Source: Edolisoma coerulescens
Taxonomy: Eukaryota > Chordata > Aves > Passeriformes > Campephagidae
Length of the DNA: 64,000 nucleotides
Assembly: GCA_013397115.1 (NCBI GenBank)
Contig: VWZW01001657.1
Span: forward strand, 808,356-872,355
Reading direction: 5' to 3'
Part shown: in pieces, positions 1-13,160 of the stretch
Layout: each line of letters opens with the position of its first letter
How positions within the stretch are numbered: position 1 is the first letter of the stretch
The notes under the pieces: generated by a model
The model's input: the letters and a program-made list of their open reading frames with translations, nothing else
What the model was told of the DNA's origin: nothing
Databases searched by the model: none
Position numbers and translations under genes: made by a program

Positions 1-3000
1 GATGCCCTTTCTGAAATGTCACTCTAATCTTTTATTAGTTTAAGGAGTGGAGCAAAATGGGATTAGCATGGAGCTTGATGGGAAAAGATTAGGTTGATTG
101 AGAAAAACTGCAGCTAAAGAATGTCAGAAAGGGTCTCTAAATAGATTAAAAGACTTGTTTTCTTTAAAGGCTGAAGAAGGAGCAGGAAAACCTGCTTCTC
201 CCCTTACAAACGTAGGATTTAAAGGTAGAAGGCACAAGTGGATCTGGTTTGACCTCTCTGTATATCCTGTTTGACTTTTAGCTAAGGCATGAGCTCTGTT
301 TGACTAAGACATGACTTCCAGCTTGGCACAGAGTTTTGACAGGAAAACACCAAATAACAGAAAATCCCCCATTTCCTTTAGTAGCTTGGACAATGGTCAA
401 TTATTTCCATTATCCAGGCATTGGCCATCATTTCTGAGTTTTGTCACTAATACCTTCTGGATTGTTTGGAGGCTTTCTCAAGGGAAATTAAAGTCTATTT
501 ATACCTGGTCCTGGCTCCCATGAGTTTATCTGGACTTTCATTTCCATTTTCTCCTAACCTGCATTTTGATGAGATGAATGGCTGGTTCAGTGTGATGCAT
601 TTTGTCTCAGCCTGAAGAATTTGGGAAACTCTCTTCTGCAACTTCTACAATTTTCTTTTGTCATTAACAACAAGGTTGCCAGGAGAACCTGCAACATCGA
701 GATCTTGGCCTCACCATTGGTAAAACAGTTTGCCTTCCCTGTTGCCTCCTCCCTGCTGTCTTGTGTAGATGCCTCATTTCAGTTTCAGTCCCAGCAAAAG
801 TGGACTGTTTGCCTTTGCAAGCAGTTGAAAGACTATTAGATTAATTTTCACAGGCAATATCATGTGCTGCTCCCCTCCAAAGCAGCCCACTTTTTGGACT
901 AGATGAGCAGGGCTTTGGCTCCTGTTTTTCCCCAGAAGGGTCTGCCAGAAGAGGAGGAGGCCTTAAAACGCTGAGTGGTGGGAGCTGTGCCAGCTACAGC
1001 TGCAGGAAATCTGTCACTGACCTGGTCCTGGGCTGTAACTGAGATGTTTTGCTGGCTATTTCAGGTACTCCCAGGATGGGATGTGGGAAGTCATTGGCAA
1101 GCCACATGATCTGTAATTCCTCATCAGAGTCTCCATGATAAGATTTATTAATAGTACTTGAGAACAGTAAAATTAGCAAAGTGCTTGGCTAATACAGGTA
1201 ATATCTTGTAGGGATAAGATAAAAGCTGTTATTTGGGAAGCCAGCAGTGAGTAAGGCATACTTGGTGGTATTTTTCCATAGTATTCTGCAAGGATGGAGC
1301 ATGCCATGTGTTCCAGTGCCAGGCTGTCCCCAGCCCCGCAGGACAAAGCTGGGGGAAGGTTTGCACCAGACACAGGGGGTGCTCCCAGCTTGCTGTGAAT
1401 TCTGAGAGTGGCTTTGCTGCAGAGCTGCTGTGGGGGATGCAGGGCAGGGATGTGCCCTAGGAGTGGATTGCCAGGAAACAGATGTTCAGCTCCTCTGGGA
1501 AGGCAGGTTGTCCCTGGCTACCAGAGGGGACCTGTTCCTGTGTTTTAGTCACTCCTCTGAGCAGATTGAACCAGAACTGCTGTGCAAAGTCAGTCTGGAA
1601 AAGCCCAAGATAACTGGCCGTACATTCAGGTTTGCTGGACGTGTGTTTGTCCCTGTGGTATGTTTGGACAGAAAGGTTAAAGTTGACATTGGGCTTCTCT
1701 TTCATTCTAGTCGGGTAAAGGTCAGCACATGTCCGATGGAAACAACTACCTGAAATTCACTGTCATTTATCATCAAGTTAGAGAGAAATACAAGTTTAAT
1801 CCTTGAATATAATATAATGCAATGACAGAACTCACCCTTTAAAAGAAAATCTGACTGGTCTTTACTGGAACCTGTCATTTGTGAGCTGCAGAAGAATGGT
1901 TTCCTGGACATCATAGTAAAGCTCTTACAGAAGATCCATTTTTGAAGTGGGATTCCTAGTTGTTGTTTCTTTTATTCTATTTAATTATTCTATACGTGGA
2001 CAAATGAGAACAGAAATCTTTTTCTGAGTGTTTTTTTGCCCTCCTGGTTTGTGCACTGCTGAGAGTTACTCTTCCATGCCATGACAGTACTTGGTGCCAC
2101 ACCAACAGTGAGTTCTTGAAATGAAGTAAATCTTTTACCCAGATACCCTACCTTAATTTAAAGATGCCAACTGGTAAGGAACGTGCTGCTTTTATTTGCC
2201 ACCACAATCCAATTGTTAAAAGTTTGAATTAACAAGGAGCAGTTAATCCCACAGTTGCAGCATTCAGCCATTGACACTGGTATCTGGTTAACTGTATTCT
2301 ATAGGGAGAGCTCTGTATTTTCAGTTTTCCCACATCTGTTCCTTGAGCCAGAGATAAGACCTTACTTGTAAACTTTTCTCTGATAGATTTTATGCTGCCA
2401 TGCAGTCATATTGATTTGGATGCTGAAATAATCCTTCCTAATAGAAATGGAAAACAGAACTTTGACACAAACTGCTGATGTAATTCCCTCCAGAGTTCCC
2501 AGATTGCCATGTTGCATACAGACTGTCATATCTGGTAAAGAGCAAGATGCAGGCGTCATTGGTGTAAAATCATATGTTTTCATGCAGGGTTCCTGACAGC
2601 AGTGAAAAAGGAGGCAGTTAGGAAAAGATAAGAATGAATTATATTTGTCTTTCTGTAGAGACTACACCCAAATTACATTATAATTCCTTTTAAAAGTATC
2701 CTTGCATAATCTGCTTTCAAAAATGCTACATCATTAAAAATATTCCTTGTAGATTGTATCATGCAGTTCTCATGGTCTGGCTGACTCTCCCATAGCATAG
2801 ATGGATGTTCTTGTGGTTAAAGCAAAAGGCCTGCAATAAGGGAGCTTACATTCCTACTGTATCTGTTTCAGATGTGATGACTGCAAGATGACAAATTAAA
2901 TCTGGCTCCCTGTGCACACTAAAAAGTAGAGAAACGCGAAAAAGAGAAAAGGTGTTTCAGAAATGTGCTGCAGGTCTCCAGAGGGTGAGGTTCCTGCTCC

Positions 3001-6000
3001 CCTCTCCCTCCAGGCTGTAGAGCAGCACAAGGTTCTTGCCCTGGTGGCATCTGCAAGCTTCCTGTGCCCTTCCACTCCCTCGGGCTCTGCCCGCAGCGCT
3101 GGAGCCTGGGAGCTGCTGGCACTCGGTGTCCAGCACTGTCCCTGGCCATGCCACTGCTGAATGGATGTGCTGCTCCTCAAGGACTTTGGTCCTCTACTCA
3201 GATTTCTGCTGGTGCTGAGGCTGAACAGTTGTTTGGTGGTGGAAGAACATCCACACCTTCCAAAGAGACCAAAAATGGGTTTTTGTGCCACTGGCTCTTT
3301 AGCTGCATTTGCTTATCTGCAGAAAAGCCTGGGAGGCTTCACCATTAATTCTCTGCCTTCTGGGGAGGGATGTGCTGGAGGACTGAGAGCATTAATTATT
3401 CTTAGGATCATTATTAGAGCTTGTCAAACTCAGTTTTTGGCAAAAGTGTTTTTGCAGAGTGCACTGCATGACTGGTCCTTTTCTTCCTAATACCTTCACA
3501 GTCTGCAGCCTGTGCTGTGCCCGTCCCTGGTGGGATGCCTGTTTGATACTCTGGATGGGCTCTAAACAGACTGTTTTTCAGACATTTCTGTGAGACATCA
3601 CTGAGCTCTTTACAATTCTGCATATTTGCAATTCATTTCATTCTCTCTATAACATACTCCTATTTTTTCAGGTACTCCTTAGGGATTCTGCATCAAATAT
3701 AATGAAAGAAACTGGCATTAGTCTCTGACCTGCACAGGAAAAATTGTAAAATTTGAATGTACTTATACATCTTGCATGAGCCAAGGCAAAGGACAGCCGA
3801 GTTATTTTTTTACCTTTATAAAGGGCTTTGGTGTACTTAAATGGGAGAAAAATGGCAAGTATATGAGTTCTTGTCAAGCTACAAACATTGCATTTCCCCA
3901 GTTTTTCCAGGGTTTTTGTATAGTAGGACAGTGAAAATGTAAGGTCAAGACCTTAAAATATCATTTAACTTTTATCATTAGGTTCAGAATCAAGTATTTG
4001 CTTTCATGAAATGCAGAAACTTTTTCCTGCTGAGCTGAAGCTTAAGAAGGGTAAAGTTTTGTCCTTCAGGCTGCCAGAGGACTTAGCAGGCAAAATCTTG
4101 TTAAGCTGAATTAATTTTTTTCTTTGTAAATCTCTCCAGTATCTCTTGCAAGAATGACAGTTTCTCATCTCCTCTCTCTCTGCCTCCACCCAGCTCATTC
4201 TCTTCAGTGCAATGTCCGAGTGCCCAGAAGCTGCAGACCCACACTTCATGTCTCACACGTGTAGGGTGTTTCAGAGTGAGCTTTTTATGAGAAAAAGGCA
4301 GAAGCTTTCACAAAGTGAGCCAGTGCTGGCCTGTCTGTGTGCCAGGCACAGGCAGTTAGGAATGGGTCATCTAAAGCCACTTGTCCTGTGGTAATGACAA
4401 AAATAGAAGTTACATTCTCTGGGTCCCAGGTCACTTTATTCAGGGGCCAAAATTGGGACCTGTGGTCTAAGTTGCACTCAGGCATCCCCTGTCAGCAGAG
4501 GCCAGGCTGGAGAAAGGTGTGTAAATGTTTTAAAGGTATTTTCCTGCTACACCACAGGTTGTTGGTCCAGTAGTACATTGCCAAAGTTGGTTAATACTGA
4601 TTGCATCAGAAGTGTTTTCATAATAGACAGTGATAGAATAAACCTAATCATAGTCAAAATTACTTTCTAAACTTCCTGTGCACTAATGACTGGCTCATGT
4701 CTTGAATTGTGAGGTTTTTGCCTTACAACAACATGTAGCAAGCTAATATGTTTATTTTTTCCTGCCTGTAAATTTCTTGTGAACATGATGAGTAACACAA
4801 AGTTTAGATGTGTACCATGTGTGATAGATTCATATCCCGTCTATCCCAAGCACCAGGCTCTGGATCCAATCGATGCAGCCTCTGTTGGAAGCAGCACACG
4901 CAGACCTGGAGCTGAGGGAGATTGTGGAGGTGCAGGATGGGTCTGTGTGCGATTATTTCAGTGCTTCTTCCCAGTATGGAACTGGGACCCAGCTTGGTGT
5001 TTGCCAGCACACCCCAGTGCTGGGGGGAAAGGTGGGCATGGCAGCTGCTCTTGTGGCTGTCTAACAGCGATGGGTTTGGTCATTTCTGTGGAAGGAGAGG
5101 GTCCAACTATAGGTATGTTGGTATGGAGGTGGTGGAAACAATTTCTAAACAGACATGGCTTTTATTTTCTTGGGGCTTAGCCTCCAATTTCAGATAAAAC
5201 CTGTTGTTCTCTGTCAATCTGACTGGGTGCCCTGTTAATTGTACTCTGTAGTGGCCCTGCTCCCTGCTGCTGACTGGCAGATACCTTCATATTTTCCAGA
5301 GCTGGAAAGGGGATAGATGGTGTAAAGTATTGCCTGATGTGACAGCTCTGTGAAGGCACTTGGTGGATTTTCTCATCAGAACCTGTGATTTGATAACCAG
5401 CTGAAAGGCAGAGCTATTTTGCTAGAAAGTGACCCCATGCACCCTGCTCTGTTCCAAGCCCTGGTGGGGCCAGGGGCTGTGTCACACCTGTCCTGGTGTG
5501 TGACACACAGCTGTACTCATGCCGTGCTGGGGAGGACGTGGCACTCGGGCTGCCACCGCCCTGCTGCTGTGCCAGGGCCTGCCTTCCCCTCTGCTTTTTG
5601 CAGTGTCATTTTTACAAGGATACCAGATTTCACACCAACCCAAGAGCACCACAGAATCTCCGACTGATTGGTTTTTGCACTGTGTGTTGTGGGTTTGTTA
5701 CCTTGTCTGGTGCCTGTCACAGTGAGGACACTGGCACGCGGGACCTTGTGACATCACCATGTGCAGTGACGAGCCAGCGCATCCTGGTGCAGAGGGTGGC
5801 AGGGAGCAACGCTCTGATCTGTCACTCAGGAGAGGCCTTGGGCTTGCAGAGTGCATTCCTGCTGTTTTTACTGCCATTGCACTTGCTGTAACAGATTCTC
5901 AGCAGAATGAGGTATCCAGCTCTGCTGGTGCGAGTGCAGGAGACAGCAGCTTCTGCTCCCAGCAGCGGGGCTGGAGGGAGGTGTGGGACCTCACCCAGGT

Positions 6001-8443
6001 CAGGGACACTGTGAGAATTCACTGCAAACAAGCAATGTTTGCCCTGGCCGGGGAATCTGACCCTTTTATGGATCATCTAGGGAAAGGGGTCAGGATTGTG
6101 TTAATTGCATGTTGCAGGGGTGTAAAAAAGGTCCTTGCTTTTCCCGTAGAAGGTCTGTAATACAGTGACTTTCACTGCTGGCAGGGGTGCTGCAGGAACT
6201 GAATTATGACTGGAAATTAGATATGCATAGCCTGGCCAAACGATCATTAAGGGAGATATGGTAATCAGCTGCCAGTGTTCAAGGGCCGTAAACACCAAGA
6301 AAGGAAAGATGGTTTATTTGGGTGGTCTACAAAGTTGTAAGTAGGAGAAAAGGTATAAAACCAAGCAAATTAAAATGGAGGTATCAAGGAAAAACTCTTA
6401 ATGTCGAGTACTCTCAGCCTAAAAGACCTAACACTCAAGTCATGTAAAACAGGATTGAACATAACAAAAGAGTGTATTTCACGCTGAAAGTGAACTTGAG
6501 TGCTTTAATATTCCTTTCACTTCTTATTTCCCTAGTCCTGTGTTTCATTAGCATTTTTCATACTTTTTTCTCAACATGTGGTTTTTATTCAGCTCCTGAA
6601 GACTATAGTGCTTGAAGTGATGTGTTATTGTGGAGGTAGCACAAACACCACTCCAATTATGATTTTGCCTTTGTTGCCATGGAGAAGTTTAAATCTATTT
6701 TAGGCCAAGGACTGATTATAGCTGGAACTAAGGGTAGGAGGTAAGTGTAGCTTGGAAAGGTGAAAACCCATCACTGCTGATCCCCGCAGTCAGCCTGGCA
6801 CAGTGTGAGTTTCACAGCTCCCAAACTGCTGACATCTCAGTGCAGTTCCCTGCAGCTCTCACCTTGAGTTTTTGATTTTGCTACCTCTTCTCTGGTGCTT
6901 GCTCCTCCCATGTGCTGCAAGCTCCTTAAGCTCTTTTGGATGTGTATTTTTGTTTATTCCCTTCTACTTTGAATGTTCTCAAAGATTATTTAAGTTCAGT
7001 GTTCCCCATGGCCTTCACCCCCCAGTCTCTTACCATCCTTGTGTTTCCTTTGTTTTGTGTGTCAGATGAGGCGTGTCCCCATTAAGACAGAGGTCAGGAA
7101 AATCTGGAGACTGTAGCTAATGAATTAATGTTCTCATTTGCATAATTGATGGTTATATATCTCCTCAGTGACATGGTTTGCTGTGATACTTAAAGCTATT
7201 TTTGTTTTTGACTCCTCTGCCCTGCTGTTCTCTGCTGTCTACAATAAAGGTATATTACTAGTCAGTGAAAAAAAAAAAACTGACTCCAAAGCCCAAATTT
7301 TACAAGTTCCAATTGAATGCTTTAATCCTTTAATGCATTTCTGTTCACTGGCATATTTATAGTGGCTCAGCTCTAAATCTCTCATGGGTATTAGAGCAAG
7401 GGGAGTCAGTGTTTAAAACATCTGTGTATGCTTGGGGCTGGAGTAGAGGGGAAAGAAAATATATAGGAGGGAAAAGAGAAATAGCTGAAAAATGAGAGTG
7501 GAAATCAGCTCTTTCCTATATTCCCTGGGGTTTTATGTTTAATACACATCCCTTTCCCTTCATTTCTTCGTGTTCTGGAGTCTAAGCTGCCAGCAGAGGC
7601 CGTGTCCATGGCCGTGTGCACTGCCCTGTGCAATGGGTCCATTGGCTCACCTTGCTGGAGCTGCTCTGGCAGAAGAGGCCAGCTCCCTCCCACAGGGAAT
7701 TTTAATGTCTCTTCCACAGAGCCCTCCCTAGTGGCCTCCCTTCCCTGAGAGGGCAGCTCCGAGGGAATAGAAGGTGCTGGACCCAGGGCTTTGGAAGTTG
7801 GGCTCTCCTCACATCTCAGCATTTTCCTCTTTTTTTGGCCAAATTTGACCAGATGCCATGGCCAGTGCTCTGTGAGGGTAACCTCAGGGAGAGCAATGTA
7901 CTGCAGTGTGCGAGGCATGTAAAGTGGGCTGTGAAAAGACGAGTGATGGAGAAGAGAAAGGGGAGGGATGCTGCAGAGACTGAGCGCAGTGGGAAATGCC
8001 TGAGCAGGTGGGTCCTCACCAGCTGCCGCGCGCAACCCAGAGCAGCAGTGCCTGGGTCCAGAGGAATCATTTCGTCTTACGAGAAACTTCTGATTCCTTT
8101 TGCTGCTTACTTTTTAGCAAGTTTAATTATTAAATTCCTGGAAATCCGTGCTTACACTTCAAGTGTTTACTCTTTAATCGTACTTCCTCCATTTTTTCAT
8201 CAAGGATATGTAGGAAACTATACGATGTCCAATGGTGGTGGCACAAAACGCTGCGGTTGGAAGTCAGCTAAAATTTCTTGGCTGTGTTAATGGCTTGGAA
8301 AGATCTCAGGAGCGGTTTTTGTTAGCGCCCCGGGAAAGGCAGCTGGGGCGGCTCCAGCGGCTCTTCCTGCCGCACCTTTCGGCTGTGCCTCGTTGTGCTC
8401 ACTCGGGTCGGTTTGGTTTCGCCGCGACGCGGGGCAGCCGTGG

Positions 8444-8561
8444 CGGAGCGGGAGCGGGAGCGGGAGCGGGGCCGGGAGCGGGGCCGGGAGCGGGGCCGGG
8501 AACGGGAGCGGGAGCGGGGCCGGGAGCGGGAGCGGTGCCGGGAGCGGGAGCGGGGCCGGGG
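8444..8561. repeat. GC-rich hexanucleotide-based tandem repeat
   Basis: About 118 bp is built from GGGAGC units interleaved with GGGGCC-containing variants. The G-rich strand has many closely spaced runs of three or four G, so G-quadruplex formation is plausible. Because the period is a multiple of three, the repeat leaves all six frames open and creates long low-complexity reading frames that should not be taken as genes. Confidence 0.9.
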
Positions 8562-8590
8562 CTGTCCCCATTCGGCTTGGCGGTGCCACG

Positions 8591-8604
8591 GCGCCCTCTG
8601 CTGC
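8591..8604 (-). promoter_or_regulatory. Candidate CTCF binding site, minus orientation
   Basis: The + strand reads GCGCCCTCTGCTGC. Its reverse complement is GCAGCAGAGGGCGC, which matches the vertebrate CTCF core CCASYAGRKGGCR except for the first C. It lies between the two GC-rich repeats of the island. Occupancy cannot be inferred from the motif alone. Confidence 0.4.
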
Positions 8605-8640
8605 CCGCCCGCGCCGCTGCACCGCGCTCCCGGCGGCAGT

Positions 8641-8751
8641 CCCGGCTCTCATCCCCGCACTCCCGGCTCTCATCCCGCATGCCCGGCCCGCATCCCACAT
8701 TCCCGGCCTATATCCCACATTCCCGGCCCATGTCCCACATTCCCGGCCCCC
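8641..8751. repeat. 20-bp minisatellite, five full units plus a partial
   Basis: Units begin CCCGGC and end CATCCCRCAYT or a close variant. They start at 8641 (21 bp), 8662, 8682, 8702 and 8722, with a truncated unit at 8742. The units differ mainly at positions 7-10 and near the end. The array lies inside the intronic CpG island. Confidence 0.9.
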
Positions 8752-11700
8752 GCCCCGCCGCGTTCGGAGCCGGCAGCCCGGTGCGGGGTGGTCAGAGGAA
8801 CCCCGTAAATCCCGACGCGGGGCGGTATCTCCATCCCGCGGGCGGTTCCAGAGGGAAGAGCCCTGTAAGAGCACCTGATCCCCAGAGAGAATTCCATTAA
8901 GGTTTAGATAGGACCCTTCGGAGCGGCGGGTCTGGCAGGGCCCGGTGCAGAGCGGAGCGCAGCGGCGTGCGCTGCTCAGCGCCTGCGGCCGCCCGCCCTT
9001 CATCCCGGGCCAAGCCACTGTCTCCAGCTGTCTCCGACGATTGCCGGGGCTCCTAAAGGCCCGGCTACAGAGAATGCTCTGAGGACAGTTCGTGCAGCTT
9101 TTCTCTCACCATTGGTCTCTCCCCCACGGTTGTCTCCATCTCAAAATCCTAAGGCGTCTGAATGCCTTTCCGTCAGCAGCAGCAGTAAGTGCTCTCACAC
9201 AAGTATCTGCTGGCTGGGGATTTCCTGTCATCCTGGCTGTCCACATTCAGCTTTTCTATCATATCTCTGTGTCTTCTCAAACAGCAAATGAGTGCTTCGC
9301 CTCTTCTAACTTTTATCTGCTTTACAGAACTGCAGTGTTGGGTGATGGCTGTGAGTTACTTTGTTTCTCAAAGTTCAGGCACAGATTATTTTAATTCCGA
9401 GTTAAAAAGTGAAAGAATCAGAACAGAGTAACATTCATCTATGTGTACCTGCAGACTGGGACTTCTCACTCCCTTTCCAACAAAAATACTGGCTCTGGGC
9501 GTGCTGAAAGGCATGAGCACCATGTGGGGTGGCTGCTTCCATCCCCAGGACTCACAGACTTTTGTTTGCCTGCTAGTCAAGGCATAATCTGGAAAAAGCA
9601 CACCCTGTGGAGGGTAGGTGATGAATGCCTGTGAAATCCTGGCTCTGGGAAGAGCCAGCCCTGCCAGATGTGATAATGTTGTCCTCCAACAAATAGCCAT
9701 AGCTTGGTCTTCTGCAGATAACCATGTGGTTTGTGTGTTAGCTTCAGCTATTGATCCCGTGGGGAAGGGCTCCCTATCCTACAGCCATCCGTCCCACCTC
9801 CACAGTGCTCAGCTCTCACAGCCCATGGGGTTTGGCTCCACTTCTCCCTTTCACTGGCAGTTCTGCACGGACTAACAATTGCACATGTGCATTTTCATTT
9901 ATCTCACACCTTTCAGCTGGAAGTCCAAGTACTTTCCCCGTGGGGATCAGGCACTGCAGAGAGCAGGGAGATAAGCAGGGAGCACAGAGGGATCACCCAG
10001 TTGGCGTTGCCGGAGCACAGCTGTTCCTCATAACGCAGCAGACACTTAGCAGAATTCCAGAGTATCTAAACACAAAGTTTGGACCAGCTGTTTTTGAACT
10101 TATTTGAGTTGCCAATGCACAAAGTGCTGTGCTCGAGGTGCGGCCCGGAGGCAGTGCACCAGGGTGCAGTGAGGACAGGCTTGCCCTTCCCAGGGGCACA
10201 GGCTCAGCCCCTTTGGCACTGAGTCCAGCACACATCCTCTGCCTCTCATCCCGGCCCACACATCTCACTGCCCCTGCCAGGGCCCTGATACAACTGCTCT
10301 GATCCGCAGTGTCTACTGGATCAACTGCATCTGCATTTTTGTGCAATGTCAAGCCTTTGTGTTTTTTCTTTAAAACGCTTTGAACAGTACCATCAGCTCC
10401 AGGTTCTTGAGTTCTCCCCAGGGCTCTCTCACCGACTTGAACATGGGCAGCAGCCACAGCCCACTGCTCCCCTGCAGGTCAGGAATGAGTGATTAAACCA
10501 GCAGAGCTTTCCTGAGAGCTTTTCTGTGGCAGAACTAACTCATTTGTGTAAAGCCACACCGTAAAGTTGCTCATACACTGCTGTCTGTCACCTTATGACC
10601 TGTGTAACCTTACATGAAGTTTTAAAGGCCTGTGTGTTCATAATTCATCCCAAAAACCTGTGGGGAGAGCAACGCTGCAGAAGCACGTTAGCTCCAGTCT
10701 GGAACAGCAGTGTGCTCTTCTCAAACAGCACATCCCCAGAAATGCCTGCAGTGCTGACTCGCTGCCTGACATCACTCAAGTATAATTGGTTATGTCAGCT
10801 CTACCATAAAACACTATAAAAATGAAACTTCTTCCGGCAACAACTGAATTCCAGTAATCTCCAAGGCACGTAATTTGTTTCTGAAGTCAAGGTCCTATTT
10901 CCTTGCTGCAATAGCCTTACACATCAGTTCTGCAGGACTGGGCACTAAAGATGGGCAGCATGTCATCTAGGTTGAGAGGTGGCCACATCTAAAAGGTGAT
11001 TCACCCTGAGAGATGAGTGTGTCTCTTCCTCTCCACTGACAGTGAAGAAAGTGTGGGTAAATAGCTCAGAGACATTGACCTTGCAACTTTACAAATCACC
11101 TGAAGGGAATCTGACCTGTGAATTTGTAACTTCCTGTGAGAGGATGCTGAGCTTATGGGCCTTTTGAATGAGCAGAAACCCAGTCTTGAAACTAACTTTG
11201 ACACTGTGCTGTGGTGTGCACCACGTGTGCAGCAATCCCAAATCCAGGCTGGTGTCCAAGCAGTATCTCAGGATGCCCAGAGCCCAAAGCTGCTGTGTTC
11301 TGTCTTTACCCACACATAACAGCACACCCAGCCTGAAGGAGGAATCTGGAAAAGGGTGCTCACAGGCAACACTCTGCATGTGGGCAGTTTGCAGAGCCCA
11401 CAGGCTGATTCCAGACTAACCACTACTGTTATCAGATTCTTATTATGCCCTGGTGGCTGAGCGCACATGGAACAGATACTGTGCCTTTTAACTACACCTA
11501 CAGCAGTGGAAAAGTCCCATCAGATCTATAACCACCACCCTGATTTGAAACCCTCTTTGCTCAAGAGCAGGTAATCCCACCTGTCGCTGTCTGAGACTGA
11601 GATCGGTGAGAAACGACACTGATTCTAGTTTCAGAGGAAAAAGGAACTTTTATTTAATTATATAAATGGGTTTTATATGTTAGTTTTCTGGAGTGGCACA

Positions 11701-13005
11701 AGGCCATTGGCCCTTGACTATCTAGCTCTTTAGATTGATTGGTTAGATCTTACAGGACTTACTTCAAAAACATTTTTCTGATCAGTATAACAACAACTTG
11801 CACCTGCAAGATAAGGAAGATAGTTTACAGAAACTCTTAACTGCCTCTCAGCCAGTGTCTGTGAGAAAGTAAAGACTTTCTCACAGACAGAGGCAGAAAG
11901 CTGGAGAATCTCTCTGCAACTCAGCTTTTGGCATCCACACCCACCCTTGCCCCTCCCTGCTTTCAGGAAAGCATGAAGCCATTGGGTTGTTTTAGTGAAT
12001 TTCACCATGCAGCATAAAGGTTTGAGAGCTGAAGCTGCCCTGAAAATAAAAAGATAGCATGATGCAAATGGAATGATATCACTGCACCTTTTAATGTCTG
12101 GAGGACTGAACAGGAGATGAAGGTGAAGATTGTTTGAGGTGCAGACTAGGAGATTGCTGCAGGCTTCATGCATCTGAAAAATCAGTGTTAAAAACAAAGC
12201 AATGATTACACACTACTTTAACACCTTGTCTGCTCAGATGGCTGCCTGCTCCCTGCCCCACAACCCCACAATTCCTACTGTTTTATCCTCAAGCCTCAAT
12301 CTACACCTTAATGTTTCCCAAAGAGGAGTAGCAATTTGTCATTTTCCCTCGTGTTCAGGTAGGACTGTCTGATGTTGAACAAAGCACCCTAGTCATTTAT
12401 AAGCCAAAACCTCCTGAATTCCTTCTCTGGCTTCAAGAACCTCAGCCTGTCCTTATTGCTTGGTACATAGTTCCAAGACACTTCTGCGGTGAGGAGATGC
12501 TGGTTTCAGAGGTGTCTCACCCCAAACTGCAATCTCTCCTGACCCCTGTGAGATAATTTGAATCTAAACTACCCATACAAGAAGAAATTATTTCAGTGAT
12601 CCAGCCTGCAGCACGAGCACCAAGCAGTGTGACAGAGGGCAGCAAGCTGTGGCTGAGAGCACAGAATGGGAGTTTTTGGTAGTTTTGTCACCAAAGCCAG
12701 TGTGTCATGTAACTCCACACTTGTTTTTCTGCCCTGGGAAAAACAACTAGAGTGGCTGCTCTCCTGATTAGCTGCCCTCTGAAGCGTTCCATGTGTGTGG
12801 GTACTGCCTGCATAGGATCAGCTGTGTGTCAGTCTGTACCTCCCCGCTGGAGGAAGTGCTGAGAACACAGTGACTGCAAACTCCAGAGCACTCCAGAGCT
12901 GTGCTGTGCAAGGTGTACTGCCAGGATGGCACAGGATGTCACTGAAGCAGAGGTTGTTCCTTGTTCATCTTCTAATTCTTTTTTTTTTCCCCTCTTACCT
13001 TCTAG

Positions 13006-13160
13006 TGTGGAAACAGTAAATGATGGGCAGTTTCATAGTGTGGAACTCGTGATGCTGAATCAAACTCTGAACCTGGTGGTGGACAAGGGGGCTCCCAAGA
13101 GTCTGGGAAAGCTCCAGAAACAGTCTTCTGTCAGCCTCAACACACCCCTCTACATTGGAG
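13006..13160 (+). CDS. SLIT3: SLIT3 exon: laminin G domain, middle part
   Basis: The exon follows a long pyrimidine tract and a TAG acceptor at 13003-13005, and it ends before a GTACTG donor at 13161. The first base completes a codon begun in an upstream exon. It then encodes 51 residues, starting VETVNDGQFHS and ending NTPLYIGG, with one base left over. The motif NDGQxHxVEL is the usual core of the Slit laminin G domain. Confidence 0.93.

Larger units (their letters stand above)
8300..9060. promoter_or_regulatory. GC-rich intronic CpG island
   Basis: The base composition changes sharply here, from AT-rich intron to a block dense in CG dinucleotides, and returns to normal after about 9070. 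The block contains a hexamer-based repeat at 8444-8561, a 20-bp repeat at 8641-8751 and a CTCF-like motif at 8591-8604. An unmethylated island inside a long intron could be an alternative promoter, an enhancer or an insulator. The sequence alone does not decide between these. No first exon with a convincing start and donor was recognised. Confidence 0.55.
1..13005 (+). other. SLIT3: SLIT3 intronic sequence upstream of the first exon seen
   Basis: The first SLIT3 exon visible starts at 13006 with a split codon, so the gene continues upstream and this 13 kb is read as intron. I looked for the preceding laminin G exon and for miR-218-2, which lies in an intron of SLIT3 in other vertebrates, and recognised neither. 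Open frames here are short, occur on both strands and look non-coding. Apart from the GC-rich island at 8300-9060, the stretch is ordinary unique sequence with short homopolymers, such as a run of 12 A near 7269. A small diverged exon could still be hidden here, because an exon without an internal ATG is hard to see by eye. Confidence 0.75.

Noticed and set aside
8232..9018. Long open frames on both strands (222, 161, 137 and 243 residues) in the GC-rich island
   Set aside because: They are caused by repeats whose period is a multiple of three or near it and by the lack of AT-rich stop codons. The products are low-complexity Gly/Ala/Arg/Pro strings with no domain, and both strands are open at once.
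1..12900. Possible miR-218-2 or additional SLIT3 exons
   Set aside because: I looked for the miR-218 mature sequence and for the preceding laminin G exon and recognised neither. They are probably upstream of the window.
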